Shown: positions 1 through 5,420 of the stretch, piece by piece
How positions within the stretch are numbered: the first letter of the stretch is position 1
How the letters are laid out: the number at the start of each line of letters is the position of its first letter
NCBI GenBank assembly: GCA_016284485.1
Contig: JAEEOX010000122.1
Span: 1-8,194, forward strand
Length of the DNA stretch: 8,194 nt
Reading direction: 5' to 3'
DNA from: Bacillota bacterium
Lineage (GTDB): Bacteria; Bacillota; Clostridia; Peptostreptococcales; Anaerovoracaceae
Position numbers and translations under genes: made by a program
Notes under the pieces: model-generated
The model's database searches: none
Told to the model about the DNA's origin: nothing
What the model saw: only the letters and a program-made list of their open reading frames with translations

Positions 1-397
1 TACCGATGATATCGAACTTCCCGCAGGATGGGAAGAGGACAGGACGAAACTCATAGCCGACGGTGAGGAGTTCGATTCCATATATTTCAGGGACAGACTG
101 GATCAGAAGGACCAGTATGAGGTCTATCTGGGCGGCAACTACGGAAGGGCTGACATCATTCCTGAGAACGGAGAAGGTAAGCCATCTCTTCTGATCGTGA
201 AGGATTCCTACGCCAATTCCTTCGTCCCGGCGATCCTCAGCGATTTCTCAAGGATCACCCTGATCGATCCCAGATACTACAGGGGATCGGTGGAGGATCT
301 GGCAAAGATGGAAGGCTTCGACAGAGTACTGGTGCTCTTCAGCACTGTCAACTTCAGCCAGCAGAAGCTGGAACTTACCAAGAGTCTTCTGGGGTGA
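1..397 (+). CDS. DHHW-family protein (AlgX/AlgJ-like), C-terminal part, 5' end outside the window
   Basis: Reading from base 2, 131 codons lie open to the TGA at 395-397, so this is the C-terminal end of a gene that starts upstream. The segment LLIVKDSYANSFVPAI, followed by FSRITLIDPRYY, matches the C-terminal block of Firmicutes DHHW-family proteins. These are related to the AlgX/AlgJ SGNH-like domain of extracytoplasmic O-acetylation systems, where the serine of the KDSYANS element sits in the usual GDS position. Family members are normally secreted or membrane-anchored and often lie beside an MBOAT O-acyltransferase gene, which would be upstream and cannot be seen. The N-terminal signal segment and the DHHW motif itself are also outside the window. 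The next gene starts 6 nt after the stop, suggesting shared transcription. Family call is fairly secure from the KDSY and DPRYY blocks; substrate unknown. Confidence 0.75.
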   Translation, partial: TDDIELPAGWEEDRTKLIADGEEFDSIYFRDRLDQKDQYEVYLGGNYGRADIIPENGEGKPSLLIVKDSYANSFVPAILSDFSRITLIDPRYYRGSVEDLAKMEGFDRVLVLFSTVNFSQQKLELTKSLLG

Positions 398-403
398 CGG
401 ATC

Positions 404-745
404 ATGGAAAGAAAGAATGAACTGGGCACCGTCAAGGTGGCTGAATACGCATTTGAAAAACTGGTGAAGGACGCCGTTGCAAACACCGACGAAAGGGAGA
501 CCATCGCGCCGGGCAGAAACAGCATCCTGATCGAAGAAGATGAGAAGGAACTTAAGATCGAGTTCAACGTGATCCACAAGTTCGGTACCAGCATCTATTT
601 CACATCTCAGTCAGTGCTGAGCTATCTGGAGGAGAACCTCAAGAGACTCAGACTGGGCAAGGTGGTGAAGATCACCATGAGGATCGTGGGTATCAGGACC
701 AAAAAGATCACCAAACAGAACATAGAGTTTTCCGTGGAGTTTTAA
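404..745 (+). CDS. Divergent Asp23/Gls24-like (YloU-type) small protein
   Basis: A 113-residue soluble protein with no signal peptide or membrane segment. The stretch from about residue 44 (ILIEEDEKELKIEFNVIHKFGTSI) to residue 98 (MRIVGIRTKKI) follows the Asp23/Gls24 pattern: an acidic linker, an alternating beta strand ending in a G-T-x-I turn, an amphipathic helix, and a final strand of the VNVxVxGV type. In Bacillus and many Clostridia, YloU, a member of this family, sits just before fakA (yloV) and recG, so position supports the call. The N-terminal GxV...GVxxM portion typical of the family is eroded and the protein is short. Start ATG 404 has a GGGGTGA ribosome site at 391-397. The stop is 2 nt before recG, so translation is probably coupled. 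Function is not established; family members are linked to the cell envelope or alkaline stress. Alternative: an unrelated recG-linked hypothetical protein. Confidence 0.6.
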   Translation: MERKNELGTVKVAEYAFEKLVKDAVANTDERETIAPGRNSILIEEDEKELKIEFNVIHKFGTSIYFTSQSVLSYLEENLKRLRLGKVVKITMRIVGIRTKKITKQNIEFSVEF

Positions 746-747
746 AG

Positions 748-2790
748 GTGGAACTTAGAGACAGCATCACTTCCCTGAAGGGGGTCGGCGACAAGAAGGC
801 CGCTCTTCTGGAGAAACTGAACATACGGACTGTCAGAGATCTTATTTACACGTTTCCAAGGAAATATGAGGACAGAAGGCAGGTCACGAAGATCATAGAG
901 GCGCCTCCGGAGGAGGACGTCCTTCTTGAGGTGACCGTCTCTTCTGTGAAGCAGCCGGGGCCATACTTCAGGAAGGCCCCGCTCAAAGTTTTTTGCGAGG
1001 ACAATTCGGGCTCAGTGGAGCTTCTGTTCTTCAACGCAAAATATCTGTCCCGCTACTTCTACAAGGGCCAGGAACTGACTCTCTACGGCAGGATCTCATA
1101 TAACAACGGAAGGCGCCAGATGGCTCATCCGGAGTTCCACAAGAGGGGGGACAAGGATGACCTGAGAGGGCTTTTCCCGGTGTATCCTCTGACGGAGGGC
1201 ATCTCCCAGGCCCAGATGAGAGGTCTGCAGCTTCAGGCTCTGCCTTACCATCAACTTATCACGGAGTGGCTGCCGGAGAGGATAGTGGACGAGAACAATC
1301 TCTGCCCGCCTTCCTACGCGGTGACCAACATCCATTTTCCCAGGGAGGAGAGGAGAGCCCTTGAAGGCCGCTACCGGCTGGTGTTCGAGGAACTGCTCAT
1401 CCTGCAGACCGGGCTGTTCTACATAAAGCACGGTGTAAAGTCCAACTCCAGGGGAGTCAGACTCGACAGTTCCGTAAAGGTGGACCCGTTTCTTAAGAGC
1501 CTGGGGTTCAGACTGACCTCCGGCCAGGAGCGGGCCTTCAGAGAGGTGGAGCGTGATCTGGAGGACGGACAGCCCATGAACAGGCTGGTCCAGGGAGACG
1601 TGGGCTCCGGCAAGACTGCGGTGTCAGAACTTGCCATGTTCAAAACCGTAAAATGCGGTTTTCAGGCGGTTATGATGGCTCCCACGGAACTTCTTGCGAA
1701 ACAGCACATTCAGACGCTTAAAAAGGATTTTGAACCCTTTGGGATACGGTGTGAGCTTCTGTCCGGAGGCATGAAACAGAAGGAGAGGGCCGCTCTTCTT
1801 GAAGACCTAAGGAACGGAGACATCCAGATCCTGGTAGGCACCCACGCTCTGATCCAGCCGGACGTGGAGTTCAGGAGGCTTGGCCTTGTGGTCACCGACG
1901 AGCAGCACAGATTCGGAGTGGAGCAGAGGAACCTGCTCACCGAAAAAGGCGAGGATCCCAACGTGCTGGTAATGACGGCCACGCCCATACCCAGGACCCT
2001 GGCGGTCATCCTGTACGGTGACCTTGACATATCCATAATAGACACTCTGCCTGAGGGCAGGAAACCAGTCAGGACCTTCCTGAGATACGAAGAATCAAGA
2101 GGGAAGATCTACGACTTCGTCCGTGACAAGGTGAAGGAAGGCAGGCAGGCCTTCGTGGTGGCGCCGCTCATAGAGGAATCTGAAGCCCTGAACGTCAGGT
2201 CTGCGGAGGAAATATACGAGGAATTGTCGGCCAGGTATCCTGACCTGAAGGTGGCCCTGGTCCACGGAGCAATGAAGCAGAAGGACAAGGATGAGATAAT
2301 GCTCCGCTTCAAGGAGGGTGAGATCGACATCCTGGTGTCCACCGTGGTCATCGAGGTGGGCATCGACGTGCCCAACGCTTCGGTGATGGTAATAGAGAAC
2401 AGTGAACGCTTCGGCCTTGCCCAGCTCCATCAGCTGAGAGGAAGGGTAGGCAGAGGAAGCGACCAGGCTTACTGCATCCTGGTAAGCTCCTCCAAAACAG
2501 GCGTTGCCCAGAAGAGGAACGAGATCATGGTCAGCACCACCGACGGTTTCGTCATCGCCGAGGAAGACCTTAAGCTGAGAGGCCCCGGAGAGATCTTCGG
2601 CACCAGGCAGCACGGAATACCGGAACTCAACGTGGCTGACCTTGTGAGGAACGCGGACATACTGGAGAAGGTCAGGATCATAGCTCAGGACATAATCGAT
2701 GAAGATCCGGGGCTGAACGAGCCGGAGAACCTGGAACTGAGAGAAAGGATAAAGAGGCTTTTCGGGGAGAATATTTCCCTGAACCTGTAG
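748..2790 (+). CDS. recG: ATP-dependent DNA helicase RecG
   Basis: A 680-residue protein, the normal RecG length. RecG binds three- and four-way DNA junctions and drives fork reversal and branch migration during replication-fork rescue and recombination, in the cytoplasm at the nucleoid. The N-terminal block LKGVGDKKAALLEKL (residues 9-23) and the following wedge/OB-fold domain (about 50-155) are typical. Helicase motifs are all present: Walker A GDVGSGKT (283-290), DEQH box (384-387), TATPIPRTL (410-418), QLHQLRGRVGRG motif VI (559-570), and the RecG/Mfd TRG region with LRGPGEIFGTRQHG (610-623). The start is GTG, preceded by GGAG at 736-739 with an 8-nt gap and only 2 nt after the upstream stop; no better start fits the conserved N-terminus. 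It lies in a unit with rsmD 7 nt downstream. No key residue is missing. Confidence 0.97.
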   Translation: MELRDSITSLKGVGDKKAALLEKLNIRTVRDLIYTFPRKYEDRRQVTKIIEAPPEEDVLLEVTVSSVKQPGPYFRKAPLKVFCEDNSGSVELLFFNAKYLSRYFYKGQELTLYGRISYNNGRRQMAHPEFHKRGDKDDLRGLFPVYPLTEGISQAQMRGLQLQALPYHQLITEWLPERIVDENNLCPPSYAVTNIHFPREERRALEGRYRLVFEELLILQTGLFYIKHGVKSNSRGVRLDSSVKVDPFLKSLGFRLTSGQERAFREVERDLEDGQPMNRLVQGDVGSGKTAVSELAMFKTVKCGFQAVMMAPTELLAKQHIQTLKKDFEPFGIRCELLSGGMKQKERAALLEDLRNGDIQILVGTHALIQPDVEFRRLGLVVTDEQHRFGVEQRNLLTEKGEDPNVLVMTATPIPRTLAVILYGDLDISIIDTLPEGRKPVRTFLRYEESRGKIYDFVRDKVKEGRQAFVVAPLIEESEALNVRSAEEIYEELSARYPDLKVALVHGAMKQKDKDEIMLRFKEGEIDILVSTVVIEVGIDVPNASVMVIENSERFGLAQLHQLRGRVGRGSDQAYCILVSSSKTGVAQKRNEIMVSTTDGFVIAEEDLKLRGPGEIFGTRQHGIPELNVADLVRNADILEKVRIIAQDIIDEDPGLNEPENLELRERIKRLFGENISLNL

Positions 2791-2797
2791 GAGAGAT

Positions 2798-3343
2798 ATG
2801 AGGATAGTAGCCGGAGAATTCAAGGGCAGAAAGATAGAGACGCCCAAGGGATATGACGTGAGGCCCACCACCGAGAAGGTGAAGGAGGCTTTGTTCAGCA
2901 TGCTCAGTGACATGATGGAGGACAGCGTGTGCTGCGATCTTTTTTCGGGCACGGGCAACCTGGGGCTTGAGGCCATATCCAGGGGTGCTGCGGAATGCGT
3001 TTTTTGCGACAATTCCGGGGAGAGCATCAGGCTGATCAAGAGGAACATAGAGTACTGCAAGGCATCCGACAGAGCGGTGGTCATCCCTGGCAGTTTCGAG
3101 AAATGTCTCAAAAAAATGGATGAAGAGGGTATCAGGGCGAATGTTTTCTTCCTGGACCCGCCCTACAGAGAAGGGCTCTACGACAGGTGCCTGGAGCTCA
3201 TAAGCCAGCTGGGGCTCCTGAAGGAGGGCGGGGTCATAGTCTGCGAGCACGGGAGAAAAGATGTTTTCCCGGAGGAACAGCATGGCTTCAGTAAATTTAA
3301 GGAGAAAAACTACGGTTCCGTCACCCTTTCCCTGTATCGGTAA
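2798..3343 (+). CDS. rsmD: 16S rRNA (guanine966-N2)-methyltransferase RsmD
   Basis: A 181-residue Rossmann-fold, SAM-dependent methyltransferase of the RsmD (YhhF) family, which methylates N2 of G966 in 16S rRNA on assembled or nearly assembled 30S subunits. Visible hallmarks are the N-terminal MRIVAGEFKGRKIETP with VRPTTEKVKEALFSML (residues 21-36), the SAM-binding motif I DLFSGTGNLGLEA (47-59), and the catalytic DPPY tetrad (120-123) that marks N2-guanine/N6-adenine methylases. The ATG has an AGGAGAG ribosome site at 2789-2795 that overlaps the recG stop codon; the spacing is slightly short. The recG-rsmD-coaD order is common in Firmicutes. The TAA stop (3341-3343) lies inside an inverted repeat that also covers the -35 element of the next promoter, so the 3' end of this message and control of coaD may be linked. 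Confidence 0.96.
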   Translation: MRIVAGEFKGRKIETPKGYDVRPTTEKVKEALFSMLSDMMEDSVCCDLFSGTGNLGLEAISRGAAECVFCDNSGESIRLIKRNIEYCKASDRAVVIPGSFEKCLKKMDEEGIRANVFFLDPPYREGLYDRCLELISQLGLLKEGGVIVCEHGRKDVFPEEQHGFSKFKEKNYGSVTLSLYR

Positions 3344-3360
3344 TCTTTACAAATACAGGG
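3330..3360. promoter_or_regulatory. Inverted repeat at the rsmD stop / coaD -35: operator or U-less terminator
   Basis: CCCTGTAT (3330-3337) and ATACAGGG (3353-3360) form a perfect 8-bp stem. Inside it, GTAA (3340-3343) pairs with TTAC (3347-3350) around a 3-nt loop, with a 2x2 internal mismatch between the two helices. The structure contains the rsmD stop codon and the coaD -35 hexamer. No T-run follows, so it is not a standard intrinsic terminator. It may be an RNA 3'-end stabiliser, a weak terminator, or a DNA operator for coaD. Confidence 0.5.
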
Positions 3361-3374
3361 TGTTATGGTAAAAT
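3346..3374 (+). promoter_or_regulatory. Sigma-A-type promoter for the coaD unit
   Basis: TTTACA (3346-3351, one mismatch to TTGACA) is followed after exactly 17 bp by TAAAAT (3369-3374, one mismatch to TATAAT). TG at 3366-3367 gives an extended -10. Expected transcription start is near 3381, which leaves a leader of only about 16 nt before the coaD ATG. This is the best promoter in the window. Its position in the only sizeable gap of the first 6.8 kb supports a new transcription unit here. Confidence 0.75.
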
Positions 3375-3388
3375 ACAAGGGATTATGG
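3351..3388. repeat. Tandem direct repeat with a 20-bp period over the coaD promoter
   Basis: AAATACAGGGTGTTATGG (3351-3368) and AAATACAAGGGATTATGG (3371-3388) match at 15 of 18 positions, with starts 20 bp apart, close to two helical turns. The copies run from the end of the -35, across the -10, to the ribosome site. The ATACAGGG core also occurs inverted at 3330-3337. It may be a binding-site array for a regulator, or a chance duplication that made the promoter. Confidence 0.55.
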
Positions 3389-3393
3389 AGGTG
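3387..3393 (+). promoter_or_regulatory. Ribosome binding site that fixes the coaD start
   Basis: GGAGGTG at 3387-3393 is a near-perfect Shine-Dalgarno with 5 nt between its GGAGG core and the ATG at 3397. The in-frame ATG at 3385 overlaps this site and has no ribosome site of its own, so it is rejected as the start. Confidence 0.85.
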
Positions 3394-3396
3394 GGC

Positions 3397-3882
3397 ATGC
3401 ATACTAAAGCGCTTTATGCCGGTTCCTTTGATCCCATGACCTTAGGCCATGTGGACGTTATAAAGAGAGCATCCAAGATCTTTGACGAGCTTACCGTGCT
3501 GGTCACGGTGAATCTTGCCAAGGAATCCCTTTTTTCATATGAGGAGAGGGAGGAGATGATAAGGGAGGTCCTGAAGGATCTGCCCAACGTTTCCATCGAC
3601 AGATGCGACGGACTGCTGGCGGACTACGTCAACAGCCACGGCTATAACGTGGTGGTGAGGGGTCTCAGGAACAACACGGATTTCGACCAGGAACTGGCCA
3701 TGGATCAGCTTCACAAGCATCTGTACAAGGACTGTGAAACGGTTTACATAATCAGTGAGGATAAGTACGGGTTCATCAGCTCCAGCATGGCCAAGCAGGT
3801 AATATCTCTTGGCGGTGACGGAAGTGTTCTGGTGCCTGAGCCCGTCCTTGAGAGAATGATAAAGAAATACGGTCTTGATTGA
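3397..3882 (+). CDS. coaD: Phosphopantetheine adenylyltransferase (PPAT)
   Basis: A 161-residue nucleotidyltransferase that joins ATP and 4'-phosphopantetheine to give dephospho-CoA, the penultimate step of coenzyme A synthesis, in the cytoplasm. Visible motifs are GSFDP (9-13) and TLGH (15-18), the HxGH-type nucleotide site in its T/H-xGH form; RGLR (88-91) with TDFDQELAM after it; and ISSS (127-130). Length equals the usual 159-165 residues. The ATG at 3397 gives the canonical N-terminus MHTKALYAGSFDP and has a near-perfect ribosome site, so the ATG 12 nt upstream is not used. The motif usually seen as MAxMNxxL reads MDQLHKHL here, a mild departure in the substrate-binding helix. It is the first gene of a unit with its own promoter; the next gene starts 20 nt after its stop. 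Confidence 0.96.
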   Translation: MHTKALYAGSFDPMTLGHVDVIKRASKIFDELTVLVTVNLAKESLFSYEEREEMIREVLKDLPNVSIDRCDGLLADYVNSHGYNVVVRGLRNNTDFDQELAMDQLHKHLYKDCETVYIISEDKYGFISSSMAKQVISLGGDGSVLVPEPVLERMIKKYGLD

Positions 3883-3902
3883 CCGGAAAGGGGATTTATT
3901 CT

Positions 3903-4457
3903 ATGGAAGACACAACGAAAGTTTTGGATCTTCTCGATGAACTGGAGGATCTTTTGGAAGGGGCCACATCTGTGCCTCTCACGAACAAAATAGTGTTGGA
4001 GTCAGAGGACCTTTTCGGGATAATCAAGGATATCAGGCTGGCCCTTCCGGATGACATGCAGCAGGCTAAGTGGATCATTGACGAGAGAGACAGGATCCTG
4101 CACGAAGGCAAGGAAGAGTACGGCAAGATGATCAGAGAGGCCAAGAAGCAGGCCGAGTATCTGGTGGATTCCGACGAGATAACCCGCCGCGCCACAAAGA
4201 AGGCCGAGACCATCATAGAGGATGCCAACATCCAGTCCAAGTTCCTCAAGATGAAGACTTATGACTATGTGGACAGGATGCTCTACGGCATGCAGCAGAA
4301 GATGGACGAGCTCAACATGAAGTACTTCGGCGAGATGTATACCAACCTTGAGCATACGTTCACTGCGATCAATGATACTCTCACCCAGAACAGGGAGGAG
4401 ATCAAGAGCCTTGCCTACAAGACTCAGAATGAAGAGGACGAACAGGAAACCAGATGA
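3903..4457 (+). CDS. coaD-linked coiled-coil protein of unknown function (often labelled 'ATPase' / ATP synthase B-like)
   Basis: A 184-residue, highly charged, helical protein without a signal peptide, membrane segment or Walker motif. The N-terminus (KVLDLLDELEDLLEGATSVP, residues 5-24) and the following segment IIKDIRLALPDDMQQAKWI (about 40-58), then a long Lys/Glu/Ala-rich helix with EAKKQAEYLV, match a family that sits directly after coaD in many Clostridia. Those proteins are commonly annotated as ATPase or DivIVA-like only because of coiled-coil similarity; I see no basis for an enzymatic role. An N-terminal extension to a TTG at 3879 is possible, but ATG 3903 has AAGGGGA (3888-3894) 8 nt ahead and starts at the conserved residues, so it is preferred. 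The stop overlaps the next start (ATGA, 4454-4457), indicating translational coupling to the metallohydrolase. A scaffold role near membrane or division site would be speculation. Confidence 0.75.
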   Translation: MEDTTKVLDLLDELEDLLEGATSVPLTNKIVLESEDLFGIIKDIRLALPDDMQQAKWIIDERDRILHEGKEEYGKMIREAKKQAEYLVDSDEITRRATKKAETIIEDANIQSKFLKMKTYDYVDRMLYGMQQKMDELNMKYFGEMYTNLEHTFTAINDTLTQNREEIKSLAYKTQNEEDEQETR

Positions 4458-5401
4458 TAACACCGAAAGACAACGGATATTTCAAGAATTTTCAGGGACA
4501 CGACAGGTTCGATGTCCCTGAACCTGTATATAGGGTAACTGCAGGCATGGGCGGAGAGGCCTATCTCATCGTGGGAAACGATAAGGCGGCTCTCCATGAC
4601 ACCGGGATGGCCTGCTTCCACAGAGAACTGATCTCCAACATCCACGAGGTGCTGGATCCCATGGGCAAAACACTGGACTATGTCTTCGTGTCACACTCCC
4701 ATTACGATCACATTGGAGCACTTCCTTACGTTCTTGAGGAGTGGCCTGATGCAGTGGTGTGCGGCGCAGAGAAGTGCGCTTCCGTATTCAGCTCCAAAGG
4801 AGCCCGCTGGACCATGGCGGATCTCGGCAACAAGGCAAGGATCCTCTATGGGGCGGACTGCGGTGAGATAACAGCCGAAGGCATGAGACTGGACAGAGCC
4901 CTGCAAGAGGGAGAGACGGTGGATCTCGGGGGAGTCAGCGTGGAGTTTTTTGAGGCGAAAGGCCATACGGACTGTTCAGCCCTTTATATGGTGCTTCCGA
5001 AAAAGATCCTGTTTGCCAACGAGAGCATGGCTCAGGTAAAGGGACCGGGAGTCATAAGCACTTCGCCGCTTAAGAGCTTCGCCCAGACCATAGAGTCAAC
5101 GAAGAAGGCTGCAAGTCTTGAGCCTGAACTCATAATCGGGATGCATTACGGACTGATCCCGAAGGAATACAATGATCAGTTCTTCAGAGACTATATCGAG
5201 GAAGCGGAATGGGAGAGAGACATGATAGTCAAGGGTCTCAAAAATGGCCTGACTGATCAGGAGATATCCGACATCCACGACAAGATTTACTGGAACGAGA
5301 ACAGGTCGCTGAACCAGCCCTACGACGCCTATCACCTGAACACCATGATCATCATAAGGCGTGTCAGGAAGGCGATTGAAGAGGGAAGGACCGACTATTG
5401 A
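4454..5401 (+). CDS. MBL-fold (metallo-beta-lactamase superfamily) metallohydrolase
   Basis: A 315-residue soluble protein with the metal-binding pattern of the superfamily: HSHYDH (residues 81-86, giving His81, His83, Asp85, His86), GH at 170-171, an acidic residue at position 190 in FANES where many members have Asp, and His231 in GMHYG. This predicts a di-metal hydrolase of glyoxalase II-like fold (COG0491 type); it has no flavodoxin domain, so it is not a complete flavodiiron protein. About 85 residues after His231 form a charged helical tail (EEAEWERDMIVKGLKNGLTDQE), which may shape substrate access. Substrate cannot be predicted. The ATG overlaps the preceding stop by 4 nt and has AGGA at 4444-4447. 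The hydrogenase gene follows after 19 nt, so a role tied to redox or thioester chemistry is possible but unproven. Two overlapping hairpins lie in codons 13-25. Confidence 0.88.
   Translation: MITPKDNGYFKNFQGHDRFDVPEPVYRVTAGMGGEAYLIVGNDKAALHDTGMACFHRELISNIHEVLDPMGKTLDYVFVSHSHYDHIGALPYVLEEWPDAVVCGAEKCASVFSSKGARWTMADLGNKARILYGADCGEITAEGMRLDRALQEGETVDLGGVSVEFFEAKGHTDCSALYMVLPKKILFANESMAQVKGPGVISTSPLKSFAQTIESTKKAASLEPELIIGMHYGLIPKEYNDQFFRDYIEEAEWERDMIVKGLKNGLTDQEISDIHDKIYWNENRSLNQPYDAYHLNTMIIIRRVRKAIEEGRTDY
4491..4527 (+). other. Two mutually exclusive hairpins at the start of the MBL gene
   Basis: Hairpin A pairs TTCAGGGACA (4491-4500) with TGTCCCTGAA (4513-4522): a perfect 10-bp stem and 12-nt loop. 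Hairpin B pairs ACAGGTTC (4503-4510) with GAACCTGT (4520-4527): a perfect 8-bp stem and 9-nt loop. They share 4520-4522 and the 5' arm of B lies in the loop of A, so only one can form at a time. They begin 37 nt into the coding sequence. Pairing is read directly; any regulatory role is inference. Confidence 0.45.
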
Positions 5402-5420
5402 TACAGAAAGGGAGATATAG

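Noticed and set aside
2095..3111. A 338-codon open frame on the - strand across the recG/rsmD boundary
   Set aside because: It lies wholly opposite two well-supported genes, has no recognisable domain or ribosome site, and its composition is that of a shadow of + strand codons.
3109..3117. A-run in rsmD (AAAAAAATGG) as a possible frameshift site
   Set aside because: The zero frame continues through the conserved DPPY motif to a normal C-terminus, and no alternative frame is extended by slippage.
3385..3396. Upstream ATG adding four residues to CoaD
   Set aside because: It overlaps the Shine-Dalgarno for ATG 3397, lacks its own site, and sits only a few bases after the predicted transcription start.
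2777..4526. A 14-bp identical string TCCCTGAACCTGTA at the recG end (2777-2790) and in the MBL gene (4513-4526 region)
   Set aside because: It is read in different frames, and one 14-mer match in 8 kb of biased-codon DNA is plausible by chance; no other copy or mobile-element feature was seen.
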